64,000 nucleotides of DNA, from NCBI GenBank assembly GCA_039028895.1, contig JBCCHF010000031.1, forward strand, positions 18,321-82,320, written 5' to 3'. Made by a program: the position numbers and the translations under genes. The stretch comes from JAHDCJ01 sp039028895 (lineage in GTDB: Bacteria > Bacteroidota > Bacteroidia > Chitinophagales > Saprospiraceae). Shown here piece after piece: positions 56,864-64,000 of this stretch. Position 1 is the stretch's first letter, and the number at the start of each line of letters is the position of its first letter. The notes below the pieces were generated by a model, which worked only from the letters and a program-made list of their open reading frames with translations, searched no databases and was not told the origin of the DNA.

Positions 56864-56921
56864 GGCCCACCTCATCCTATCCTCTCCTTGAGGAGAAGGA
56901 ATTTTTGGACTTCAGTCATTT

Positions 56922-57005
56922 GCCCGAATGGCGGAATTGGTAGACGCGCTGGATTCAAAATCCAGTTCTGGCAACAGAGTGGGGGTTCGATTCCCCCTTC
57001 GGGCA
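56922..57005 (+). tRNA. tRNA-Leu (anticodon CAA)
   Basis: An 84-nt cloverleaf. The acceptor arms GCCCGAA and TTCGGGC pair perfectly with discriminator A at 57005. The anticodon stem CTGGA/TCCAG encloses TTCAAAA (anticodon CAA). The T arm is GGGGG-TTCGATT-CCCCC and the variable arm is short (TCTG-GCAA-CAGA). CCA is not encoded. Its 3' end is a classical integration site, and accessory DNA begins just after it. Confidence 0.97.
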
Positions 57006-57011
57006 CACTTT

Positions 57012-57049
57012 AAAAAAAGCTTTATGTGTTAATGCGTAAAGCTTTTTTT
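57012..57049 (+). terminator. Rho-independent terminator of tRNA-Leu
   Basis: A 13-bp stem (AAAAAAAGCTTTA 57012-57024 with TAAAGCTTTTTTT 57037-57049) with a 12-nt loop immediately follows the tRNA. Confidence 0.8.
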
Positions 57050-58108
57050 GTTAGTGATTTACGCATATTTTTTTCTTTAAAATATTGCCAAATTTTGAGT
57101 TTTTCGACAAAAAACAGCATTTGTATACGTAATGTATACGCTTTGTATATGCATTGTAAATGTAAGATTATTTGAACTTTTTTATGATTTCATTGGATTT
57201 GCGAATCAAACAAAGAGGATAATAAAGCTTTGTTGGATACAAAGCATATTTGATGAATATTAAGCTCACCTATCTCAATCATATAAAACATTACTTAATC
57301 CACTAGGAACTAAAATAGCCTTAGACATAATTTTAATATCCAGAACTAGGAAAGCCTTCGAAACACCTTAGATTTTTTTCTTTTCTACTGTCATACAAGT
57401 CTTGCTTTTAACAGCATAATGGAGTTTAGCTATTATGACATAATAGTTTGCCAATTCAGCTATTTTCCTAAAAATCCAAAAACCCGCAATTCACTCTGAT
57501 GCCAGGTTAAGCCAAAGATGATTAAATCCAAAATTGTAGCAGGTTGCTTCAATTTTCAAAATCTTCCATCTTAAAAAAAATCCATTTACTATTGGTAATG
57601 TGAGTATTTCGTTGTTAGCGAATGGCTAAATTTAAACATAGAGCCAAGTGTCTTGCAGATAATATACTTGATGAACGGTTTAACCTTGGACCGTATTATC
57701 CATTTAGGAACCCGATTTCGATTCATCTGAATTCTTCGAGAAATCCAAGTATTGTATATTATTAATCTAGGCTTACTTTCATTAATTTTTTCATTTTCAC
57801 AAGACCCCATCAAACTGAGAAGAACGAAATAAAGAAGCGAGTGAGAAGATGACTTTTGTTTTTGAGGTAATCCATGTTAGAATTAGAATTGGAAAAAAGT
57901 CCGAAAAGAAGAACCTTTATTCGGCTGGTTAAGATTTGATATTAAAACCATTTTTGAACACTAACACAACACCAGTATGGACATTGCTAAAGTCTTGAGT
58001 TTTGTGCAAATTGGCAAAGTGTGGACTGCAGCCAATATGAACAATTACCTAACATTTTTTGACATTTGACAAGAATAACAACTTAATATTAATAAAATAA
58101 TTGGCCCT
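57050..58108. other. 1.06-kb AT-rich spacer at the left end of the accessory region
   Basis: There are no convincing genes. The longest frame (57589-57813, minus, 74 codons) lacks family features. Four 11-bp iterons lie at 57122-57165. The rest is AT-rich sequence, and no integrase or transposase remnant is visible. Confidence 0.6.
57122..57165. repeat. Four tandem 11-bp iterons beside tRNA-Leu
   Basis: Units begin at 57122, 57133, 57144 and 57155, each starting TGTA: TGTATACGTAA, TGTATACGCTT, TGTATATGCAT, TGTAAATGTAA. The exact 11-bp spacing, one helical turn, fits side-by-side binding of one protein, such as an integrase arm site or a repressor. Confidence 0.7.
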
Positions 58109-58864
58109 ATGAATCTAGGCATAATAATAATTGGCTCACTTTTTTGGAGTGACCATAGAAATAGAAACAACCCTGATAATATTAGAAAAAAATGGCGCTT
58201 AAATCATTTAGATACTAATAATGCAATCAAAGTATATCTCCCTATACGGTACGGAAGAAGATCGAAAGACAATATTTTTACAATGGTTTTTTCTACAAGC
58301 CTAGAAAAGTCAAAGAATAATGGAATCGGTTTTGTCATACCTGTAAAATCCAATCCCATCAAAAATTTTGAAGACTTACTTAATGAAGCTCTTCAGTTAG
58401 CAAAAGCAGAAGGAATAGGGTCAGAGCAAAATCCTAAACTATTTGCTTCATGGGGAGCTTCAATAGGGGTCTTAGCCAAAAATGGAAAAAATGAATTCCA
58501 AAATAAGTGGATAGAGAGATTTAGACACGATGGTGGAGGTAAAGACAGTATTGATTACAGGGTAAATAGGGAAAGGAGAAGTATTGACGAGAATGGAAAT
58601 CTCCAAATTATGTGGCCCCAGGTTGTTGACTACAGGGACAAGAAAAAGCTTGAAGAGATTGACGTAATTATTGGTGCATCAACAAAGCCTAAATACAGCC
58701 TTATTGACGGAAAAGAAATTTTCAAGTATCCAACTATAAATGAACTAAAAGAAACTATAATGCAGGATACTTTGCGAAACTATTTTTTAAATAATCTTAA
58801 TAATGGAATTATGACTTATCAAGATTTTCGTTTGCTAAAAAAAATGCAACAATTGAAAAACTGA
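58109..58864 (+). CDS. Accessory protein of unknown family, GSLFW N-terminal motif
   Basis: A 251-residue soluble protein. The N-terminus LGIIIIGSLFWSDHRNR is followed by RKKWRLNHLD and VYLPIRYGRRSKDNIFTMVFS. The GSL.W plus later RYGRRS pattern loosely recalls gamma-glutamylcyclotransferase-fold proteins (YGSLxW), but this is a guess. The middle part carries a long helix (FEDLLNEALQLAKAEG), and the C-terminal part is charged. There is no signal peptide or membrane helix. It lies 90 nt before the XRE regulator in the same direction. Its base composition is AT-rich, like the rest of the island. Confidence 0.75.
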   Translation: MNLGIIIIGSLFWSDHRNRNNPDNIRKKWRLNHLDTNNAIKVYLPIRYGRRSKDNIFTMVFSTSLEKSKNNGIGFVIPVKSNPIKNFEDLLNEALQLAKAEGIGSEQNPKLFASWGASIGVLAKNGKNEFQNKWIERFRHDGGGKDSIDYRVNRERRSIDENGNLQIMWPQVVDYRDKKKLEEIDVIIGASTKPKYSLIDGKEIFKYPTINELKETIMQDTLRNYFLNNLNNGIMTYQDFRLLKKMQQLKN

Positions 58865-58870
58865 TTAAAG

Positions 58871-58950
58871 TTAAGGTCTAAAAATCAAATAAAAATCCAG
58901 AAACTCTAAACTATCATTTATATGAACTAAATTTAAGTTCTAAAAATCAA
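58871..58950. repeat. Direct repeat flanking the spacer before the XRE regulator
   Basis: TTAAGGTCTAAAAATCAA (58871-58888) and TTAAGTTCTAAAAATCAA (58933-58950) differ at one of 18 positions and lie 62 bp apart. The second copy ends 4 nt before the regulator's ATG, where a bound repressor would block translation or transcription start. Confidence 0.6.
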
Positions 58951-58954
58951 TAAA

Positions 58955-59173
58955 ATGACTAGGCTAGGAGAATATCTATCTAGAAAATCCGCAAGTAAAT
59001 CTGGAATCTCAAAAAAGACGGGAATCAGCAAATCTAGGATTAGTGAACTTACACTTAATCCATCAACTCAACTTCGAGCATGGGAATTATACCTAATTGC
59101 CTTGGCATTAGATGTAGATCCTGGGAAGATGTTCAATGATATTTTTAATGAATTAGAATTACCAAACGAATAA
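58955..59173 (+). CDS. Small XRE-family helix-turn-helix regulator
   Basis: A 72-residue DNA-binding protein. The helix-turn-helix is ISKKTGISKSRISELTLNPS, followed by the fourth helix LRAWELYLIALALDVDPGKM; this is the complete domain and nothing more. The size and place match the controller (C) proteins that time expression of restriction-modification systems. Its stop overlaps the next start (TAATG at 59171-59175). Two copies of an 18-bp direct repeat lie upstream and could be its operators. Confidence 0.88.
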   Translation: MTRLGEYLSRKSASKSGISKKTGISKSRISELTLNPSTQLRAWELYLIALALDVDPGKMFNDIFNELELPNE

Positions 59174-61608
59174 TGACAAAAGTACCTTTTAAAGTTTCTG
59201 CAAGGGCTGGCAAATTGTTAGGCAGAGAGAATTTTTCAAATCCTGAAGGTGCTATAATGGAATTAGTCAAGAATTCCTATGATGCCGATGCAAATTATTG
59301 CTTTGTGCTTTTTGATATTCCAACAAAAAAGATAAAAGATAGCGAAGGCAATGAGTTTGAAATTCCCAAAAAAGATGAGAGTCTAATTTACGTAATTGAC
59401 AATGGGGAAGGAATGACTGAACAGGTTATCAAAGATCATTGGATGCAAATTGGAACTGGGCATAAAGAAAAGGATTTTATATCTGACGGTGAACGAACAA
59501 AAACTGGTGCAAAGGGTATTGGAAGGTTTGCTTTAGATAGGCTTGGGCATGAAACAGAAATGTGGACTTTATCAAAAAAATCTGAGGACAATAATGGCTG
59601 TTATTGGAAAATGGACTGGAATCAATTTGATCAATCAGACAAATCAATATCTCAAATTGAAGCAGAGTTAGAAATTCAAAAGATTGATTTGAAAGAGAAG
59701 ATAAAGGAGTTAACAAGCCAAGATGAGTCGATTACAAGAATTATTAAAGAAATAAATTTTCAAAAAGGGACGATAATTAGAGTTTCAAATCTAAAAGATG
59801 ATTGGTTCATTGACGAAACAGACTCTCTTTTTAAAAGTCTTGAAGCTTTAATCCCTCCTAAGGAATTAAATATTCCATTTGAAGTTTATTTCCAACATTT
59901 TCAACAACCAAAACAGTATGGAAAAGTTGAAACAGCATTCTTCAATGATTATGATTACAAGTTAAAAGCAAAGTACGACTCTAGTAAACTTAATATCGAA
60001 TTTGAAATAACCAGAAACGAAATTGATATAAACCTCCTTAAAAAGAATTATCCTGATGTTTATAAAGGAAAAAGTAAACCCTTTGATTTTAAGACTATAG
60101 AGGATAAGACATTCACCTATTCAAAGTCAATAGATAAGGTTTTAAAATGGAAATTAAATGATGGTAACAGGAAATTATTAAAAGATGTCGGCAGTTTTGA
60201 CCTCACATTTTATTATCTAAAATTTTCGAATTCAAAGAAAGAAGGATATCCTTTCAAAACAGTAGTTGCTAGTGAGAGGAAATCAACCCTAAAAAGGTTT
60301 GGTGGAGTCAAAGTTTACAGAGATTCATTTAGAGTTAGGCCATATGGAGATCCTACTAACGATTGGTTAAGGCTAGGAGTAAGAGTTGCCCAAAGCCCAG
60401 CTGGGGCTGGCCAAAGGATAGGAGATTGGCGTGTGAGACCAGAACAAACTGCTGGGATTATTACAATCTCTAGAAAAACCAATCCTTTGTTAATTGATAA
60501 ATCAGACAGGGGAGCATTACAGGAAAATGACGCTTTTGAAACATTCAAAAATATTATTGTTGCCGTTATTCATGAATTTGAAGTTGATAGATCCAAAGTG
60601 CTAAATCCTCTTTTTCTAAAAAATAAGAGGGATAAAGAGCAAAAAAGAGAAAAAGAAATACAAAGGAGAGCAGAAGAATTAGCAACTGAAATAATAGAGA
60701 AAAGAAAGAAAGTTGAAGAATCCATTTATGGAGAAAAAGTCACGAAAGGTTTATTCGAAGAAAAAAAGGCAGAGGAAGAACGAAAAACCTATGAGGAAGC
60801 TTTTAAAGACACTTTTAAAGCCATAGATGAAGAACGAGAACAACAAGAAAATGAAGAAATCGTCCAGGTTAGGTCTCTTGCAAGTTTAGGCTTAATAGTT
60901 TCTTCATTTGCTCATGAACTTAAAGAATTAAAAGATAATGCAATTGAAATCAAAAGTTTAGAAAAAATATTTAAATCACTAGCTTCTAAAGAGCAAAGGT
61001 TATCTGTAGAATATAAAGATGGTATTGATATTATAGAATTATTGAATGAAAATTCTGTTAAGATTATTCATTGGGTAGATTATGCATTAACGGCTATAAA
61101 AAAGGATAAAAGAACCAGGGATAAATTTGAATTTTCGGCATTCTTAAAGTCATTAAAAAAGTCATGGTCTAGAATATTTAAGAAAAAGGATATTCAATTA
61201 AACATTATTGACAATATTGATAAAGCCCCTTATAACTTTAGGGCCTTTGAAATGGATATGTCAACAATTTTCACGAACCTTATCAATAATTCTATAGACT
61301 CCTTTAACAATTTAACAATAATTCAGGATCGGATTATTGAAATTGAGATTAACCTGAAGCATGAGCATATTGAAATCCGATATTCTGACAACGGGGTAGG
61401 TTTAGACAAAGTTTTCGAAGATGATAAAGATGAAATATTCTTACCATTCACAACCTCCAAGAAAGATAGAAAAGGAAAAACAATAGGTACTGGTTTAGGA
61501 ATGTATCTTATCAAATCGGTGATCGACGACAACAACGGTACCATTGACATTCTTGACTTGAACAAAGGATTTGCAGTTCTAATTACATTCCCTTTAAGAA
61601 AAAAATAA
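59173..61608 (+). CDS. Double-GHKL ATPase: MORC/Hsp90-like N-terminal module plus histidine-kinase C-terminal module
   Basis: An 811-residue cytoplasmic protein. The first GHKL site (about 1-130) has ELVKNSYDADA (E30, N34), DNGEGM (76-81), GTG (94-96) and KTGAKGIGRFA (110-120), as in MORC/MutL/Hsp90 proteins. A transducer-like region (about 200-460) and a charged coiled coil (485-560) follow. A dimerisation helix with SSFAHELKEL (H581) resembles the phospho-accepting H-box. The C-terminus is a histidine-kinase ATPase with N-box TNLINNSIDS, DNGVG (739-743) and GTGLGMYLI. No membrane helix. It overlaps the XRE gene by one base and precedes a receiver protein, its likely phosphorelay partner. 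AT-rich and probably transferred. Confidence 0.88.
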   Translation: MTKVPFKVSARAGKLLGRENFSNPEGAIMELVKNSYDADANYCFVLFDIPTKKIKDSEGNEFEIPKKDESLIYVIDNGEGMTEQVIKDHWMQIGTGHKEKDFISDGERTKTGAKGIGRFALDRLGHETEMWTLSKKSEDNNGCYWKMDWNQFDQSDKSISQIEAELEIQKIDLKEKIKELTSQDESITRIIKEINFQKGTIIRVSNLKDDWFIDETDSLFKSLEALIPPKELNIPFEVYFQHFQQPKQYGKVETAFFNDYDYKLKAKYDSSKLNIEFEITRNEIDINLLKKNYPDVYKGKSKPFDFKTIEDKTFTYSKSIDKVLKWKLNDGNRKLLKDVGSFDLTFYYLKFSNSKKEGYPFKTVVASERKSTLKRFGGVKVYRDSFRVRPYGDPTNDWLRLGVRVAQSPAGAGQRIGDWRVRPEQTAGIITISRKTNPLLIDKSDRGALQENDAFETFKNIIVAVIHEFEVDRSKVLNPLFLKNKRDKEQKREKEIQRRAEELATEIIEKRKKVEESIYGEKVTKGLFEEKKAEEERKTYEEAFKDTFKAIDEEREQQENEEIVQVRSLASLGLIVSSFAHELKELKDNAIEIKSLEKIFKSLASKEQRLSVEYKDGIDIIELLNENSVKIIHWVDYALTAIKKDKRTRDKFEFSAFLKSLKKSWSRIFKKKDIQLNIIDNIDKAPYNFRAFEMDMSTIFTNLINNSIDSFNNLTIIQDRIIEIEINLKHEHIEIRYSDNGVGLDKVFEDDKDEIFLPFTTSKKDRKGKTIGTGLGMYLIKSVIDDNNGTIDILDLNKGFAVLITFPLRKK

Positions 61609-61611
61609 ATT

Positions 61612-62280
61612 ATGGCAACTGGATATAAAATCGGATACATTGATGAAGATGAAAATCAGGTTAAGAAATATCAAAGAAGATTCCGAGAATTTGGATTTGA
61701 GATAATTGGCTATGAATTCCATCAAGGAATGACCTTGAATCAGCTTATGAGCCAAGTATACGAGTCTGATATTGACTTATTAATGATTGATTATAAACTA
61801 AATGAGACCAATCAAGTTACCTTTAATGGCGAGGCCGTAGAAAGCGAATTTTATGACAAAAGACCTCTATTTCCTCATATTATTTTTACAAATAAGGTTG
61901 AGCAGGCAGAACCCCATGTTGAAGATTGGAAAATTATTTTTGACAAAAACGAAATTTTTAGTGACGAGGAAGAGGATGGAAAGAAAGTCCAGCATTTCAT
62001 TACTACACTTGAAAAGAGCATTGAGCAATATAGGAAATATGTCGAAAGAAGGAAGGAAATAGTTGCTGATCTATTAGAAAAAGGACAAAAAGAAGAACTA
62101 TCCGCTTCTGATAAAGATTTGTTGGTTACCAATCAAAATGAGTTAGCATATCTAGATCAAACGGAAAGAAATGAAATTCCCAGTCACTTAATTACTGAAA
62201 GTAAATTAAAGGATTTATCAAGGACAAAAAAAGAAGCAGAAGAATTTCTTCAATCATTAATTGAAAAAAGAAAAGAATAA
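61612..62280 (+). CDS. Receiver-domain protein with C-terminal coiled coil
   Basis: A 222-residue protein. The receiver (1-125) is intact: acidic residues D11, E12 and D13 in GYIDEDENQ, phospho-acceptor D60 in LLMIDYKL, T93 in IIFTNK and K112 in IIFDKNEIF. A helical, charged C-terminal part (about 128-222) has no DNA-binding domain, so the output is probably protein contact. It starts 3 nt after the double-GHKL gene, which points to a dedicated His-Asp pair. The HNH gene follows 7 nt later. Confidence 0.87.
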   Translation: MATGYKIGYIDEDENQVKKYQRRFREFGFEIIGYEFHQGMTLNQLMSQVYESDIDLLMIDYKLNETNQVTFNGEAVESEFYDKRPLFPHIIFTNKVEQAEPHVEDWKIIFDKNEIFSDEEEDGKKVQHFITTLEKSIEQYRKYVERRKEIVADLLEKGQKEELSASDKDLLVTNQNELAYLDQTERNEIPSHLITESKLKDLSRTKKEAEEFLQSLIEKRKE

Positions 62281-62287
62281 TTGGTAT

Positions 62288-62914
62288 ATGCATGTAAGAG
62301 AAAAATTACCAGTTAGACGGACTGTAACCACCAGAAATCCAACTGGGAAAAATTGGAGTGAGCACAAACCTGACCTCCAGAAGGATTTTAATAATTGCTG
62401 TGGATATTGCGATTCATATGATGGTTTTAGGCATACTTATTTTGAGGTAGATCATTTTATTCCGAAAAGCCTTTTCGAGAAAAAAAAGAATATTGGATAC
62501 TGTCAATATGACAACCTAACTTACTCTTGTAAATATTGTAACAATAACAAAGGAAGTAAATGGCCTACAAACGATGAAACAATCCCTAATAGTAATGGAG
62601 AAGGTTTCGTCGATGCATGTTCAAAAGAATACGAAGATCATTTATACAGAACCTCATCTGGAAGTATTATGTGGAAATCTCCTTTAGGGAAATGGATGGC
62701 AACTAAGGCATTTAAATTTGATGAGAGACAGCGTTCTATAATTGTCCTTTGGAATTTAAATGAGTTGAGAAAAATTATTGATGCGCTAATAGTTGAACAA
62801 AAAAAATTCAAAATTGGAGACGGCACTTTTGAGAAAATTAAAGAGAAACTAGGGAATTATACTTTGAAATATTTTATTTATCACCAAGAATTGATGGATT
62901 ATTATAATGAATAA
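62288..62914 (+). CDS. HNH nuclease with zinc-binding cysteines
   Basis: A 208-residue nuclease-like protein from ATG 62288 (MHVREKLPVRRTV). A TTG at 62261 in the same frame would add nine residues and overlap the receiver gene. The HNH core is FEVDHFIPKSLF (D55, H56), then CQYDNLTYSCKYCNNNKG. C38, C41, C81 and C84 form a zinc knuckle around it. The pattern resembles the HNH effectors of Septu-like and other anti-phage systems. Its 3' end overlaps the methylase start by 8 bp, so it belongs to the same transcript. Confidence 0.9.
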   Translation: MHVREKLPVRRTVTTRNPTGKNWSEHKPDLQKDFNNCCGYCDSYDGFRHTYFEVDHFIPKSLFEKKKNIGYCQYDNLTYSCKYCNNNKGSKWPTNDETIPNSNGEGFVDACSKEYEDHLYRTSSGSIMWKSPLGKWMATKAFKFDERQRSIIVLWNLNELRKIIDALIVEQKKFKIGDGTFEKIKEKLGNYTLKYFIYHQELMDYYNE

Positions 62915-64000
62915 GAAAAACACTGGTGCTTACTATACACCAGTTTTTTTAGCGAATTTTATTTCAAAAAGGGTTTTATCTCACTTTGAGGGCAGTACTA
63001 ATATCTCCATATTAGAGCCAAGTGTTGGAGATGGTGTATTCGTATCAGAATTGTCTAAAATGACTGATATTAAAATCAAACTTTCAGCTTTAGACATAAA
63101 CCAGGAAGAATTAGATAAAGCTTCTGAGAAGTGGAATAAACAGCATTCAGTATTTACCAAAATCGATTTCCTTGAATTTTCTAATACAAAAAAATTCTCG
63201 GCTATTATTGGTAATCCTCCTTACCTAAGGAAAAGTAGACTTTCGAAGAGACAACTTGAATTAAGTAAAGGGATTCATTTGGATGAGGGGCTTTCTGAAG
63301 CTTCAGTTAAAAATATTTGGACTGCATTTTTAATTAAATCAAATAAAATGCTCAATAGTGATGGAGTTCTAGCATTTGTGCTACCTTCTGAATTATTGCA
63401 AGTTAAATTTGCAGAGGAGATTCGAGAGTATCTCAAAAAGGAATTCACAAGACTTGAAATTTTCACTTTTAATGATTTAATGTTCGAATGCAAGGGTCAA
63501 GATACTATTGTTCTATTTGCATTTAAAAAATCAAATAACAAGGGTGAATTCTTTGCAAATATTGATTCTGCAGAGGCACTCAAATCCAACAGTTTTAGTA
63601 TTAAAAAAAATAAAAGGCTTGTTTCTTCAAATGTAAAATGGATACATCACTCATTAACTGAAGAAGAACTTACTTTTATTTACAACCTTAAAAAAGGAAT
63701 TCAGACTATTAACACATATGTCTCTTCTAAACCTGGCATCGTAACAGCAGCAAATAATTTTTTCATAATTGATAGGAAAACTGAAAAAAAATATAACTTA
63801 TCAAGGTTTACTAAGCCCATTATTCAAAATGGACTTTATGTGAATGGAAGTGTTATATTCAATAATTCCAACCTCGAAAATCTTGAGACCAACAATTACC
63901 CAACAAGGCTCCTGGTTTTAAAAGATAAGGACAGGATATCTAAAAAACTACGTGAGTATCTAGCTCTAGTTTATGCCCGCTGCAGAGGGCTTAATCGAAA
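62907..64000 (+). CDS. N6-adenine DNA methylase, Eco57I/TaqI-like (3' end outside the window)
   Basis: The frame opens at ATG 62907 and is still open at the right edge after 364 codons. The N-terminal GAYYTPVFLANFISKRVL is typical of type I/IIG-like methylases. Motif I is ILEPSVGDGVFVSEL, which binds S-adenosylmethionine, and the catalytic motif IV is NPPY in IIGNPPYLRKS. A region that may be the start of target recognition follows (from about residue 200). Overlap with the HNH gene argues for one operon. A fused or separate restriction subunit may lie beyond the window. Confidence 0.92.
   Translation, partial: MNKKNTGAYYTPVFLANFISKRVLSHFEGSTNISILEPSVGDGVFVSELSKMTDIKIKLSALDINQEELDKASEKWNKQHSVFTKIDFLEFSNTKKFSAIIGNPPYLRKSRLSKRQLELSKGIHLDEGLSEASVKNIWTAFLIKSNKMLNSDGVLAFVLPSELLQVKFAEEIREYLKKEFTRLEIFTFNDLMFECKGQDTIVLFAFKKSNNKGEFFANIDSAEALKSNSFSIKKNKRLVSSNVKWIHHSLTEEELTFIYNLKKGIQTINTYVSSKPGIVTAANNFFIIDRKTEKKYNLSRFTKPIIQNGLYVNGSVIFNNSNLENLETNNYPTRLLVLKDKDRISKKLREYLALVYARCRGLNR

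Noticed and set aside
57122..57165. CRISPR array
   Set aside because: The 11-bp units are directly adjacent with no spacers, and no cas gene is nearby.
57589..57813. 74-codon minus-strand frame in the island spacer
   Set aside because: It has no recognisable domain or start signal and sits in AT-rich DNA where such frames arise by chance.

Overview
The window comes from a chromosome of a Bacteroidota bacterium. The evidence is a TonB-dependent receptor with a carboxypeptidase-regulatory N-terminal domain, a secreted protease with a type IX secretion (Por) C-terminal tail, a DUF3810 protein, a GH3-family protein, lipoproteins and promoters of the Bacteroidota type (TTTG, about 19 bases, TAnnTTTG). 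A Cytophagia or Saprospiria relative is plausible, but I cannot place it further.

Layout. 1-3000: a TonB-dependent receptor cut by a single in-frame TGA, closed by a clear terminator. 3000-9640: a small beta-propeller-like protein, then a leftward run of an unknown 879-residue envelope protein, an M23 peptidase, a DciA-like protein and RecF. 9.7-15.3 kb: housekeeping genes (PdhA, a membrane TPR protein, lumazine synthase, a metallo-beta-lactamase-fold hydrolase, PyrF, an Nfu protein, an Mrp-type ATPase). 15.5-27.4 kb: an unknown coiled-coil gene pair, a lipoprotein, DUF3810, the type IX secreted metalloprotease, a NUMOD4/HNH-like protein, a TPR lipoprotein, an M16 protease and a degenerate receiver protein. 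27.4-44 kb: a giant alpha-2-macroglobulin-like protein, an M14 carboxypeptidase, two acetyltransferases, membrane and phosphodiesterase-like proteins, and a TesA / YbbA / YbbP-like cluster. 43.9-56.9 kb: DinB, a long predicted-helical protein, a 1.1 kb gene-free stretch with repeated motifs and an orphan terminator, a dynamin-like GTPase, a voltage-gated-type potassium channel, an OmpA-type protein, GH3, a HAD hydrolase, RseP and HscB.

A tRNA-Leu(CAA) at 56922-57005 marks an abrupt change. To its right the DNA is visibly richer in A+T and holds only accessory genes: four 11-base iterons, a protein of unknown family, a small XRE regulator, and a tightly packed cluster. That cluster encodes a protein with two GHKL ATPase modules (MORC/Hsp90-like at the N-terminus, histidine-kinase-like at the C-terminus), a receiver protein with an intact phospho-acceptor site, an HNH nuclease and an N6-adenine DNA methylase that runs off the right edge. 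This looks like a tRNA-linked defence island carrying a restriction-modification-like system wired to a phosphorelay. It is the best candidate here for an undescribed system.

All calls are from reading translations and motifs by eye; no database search was run.
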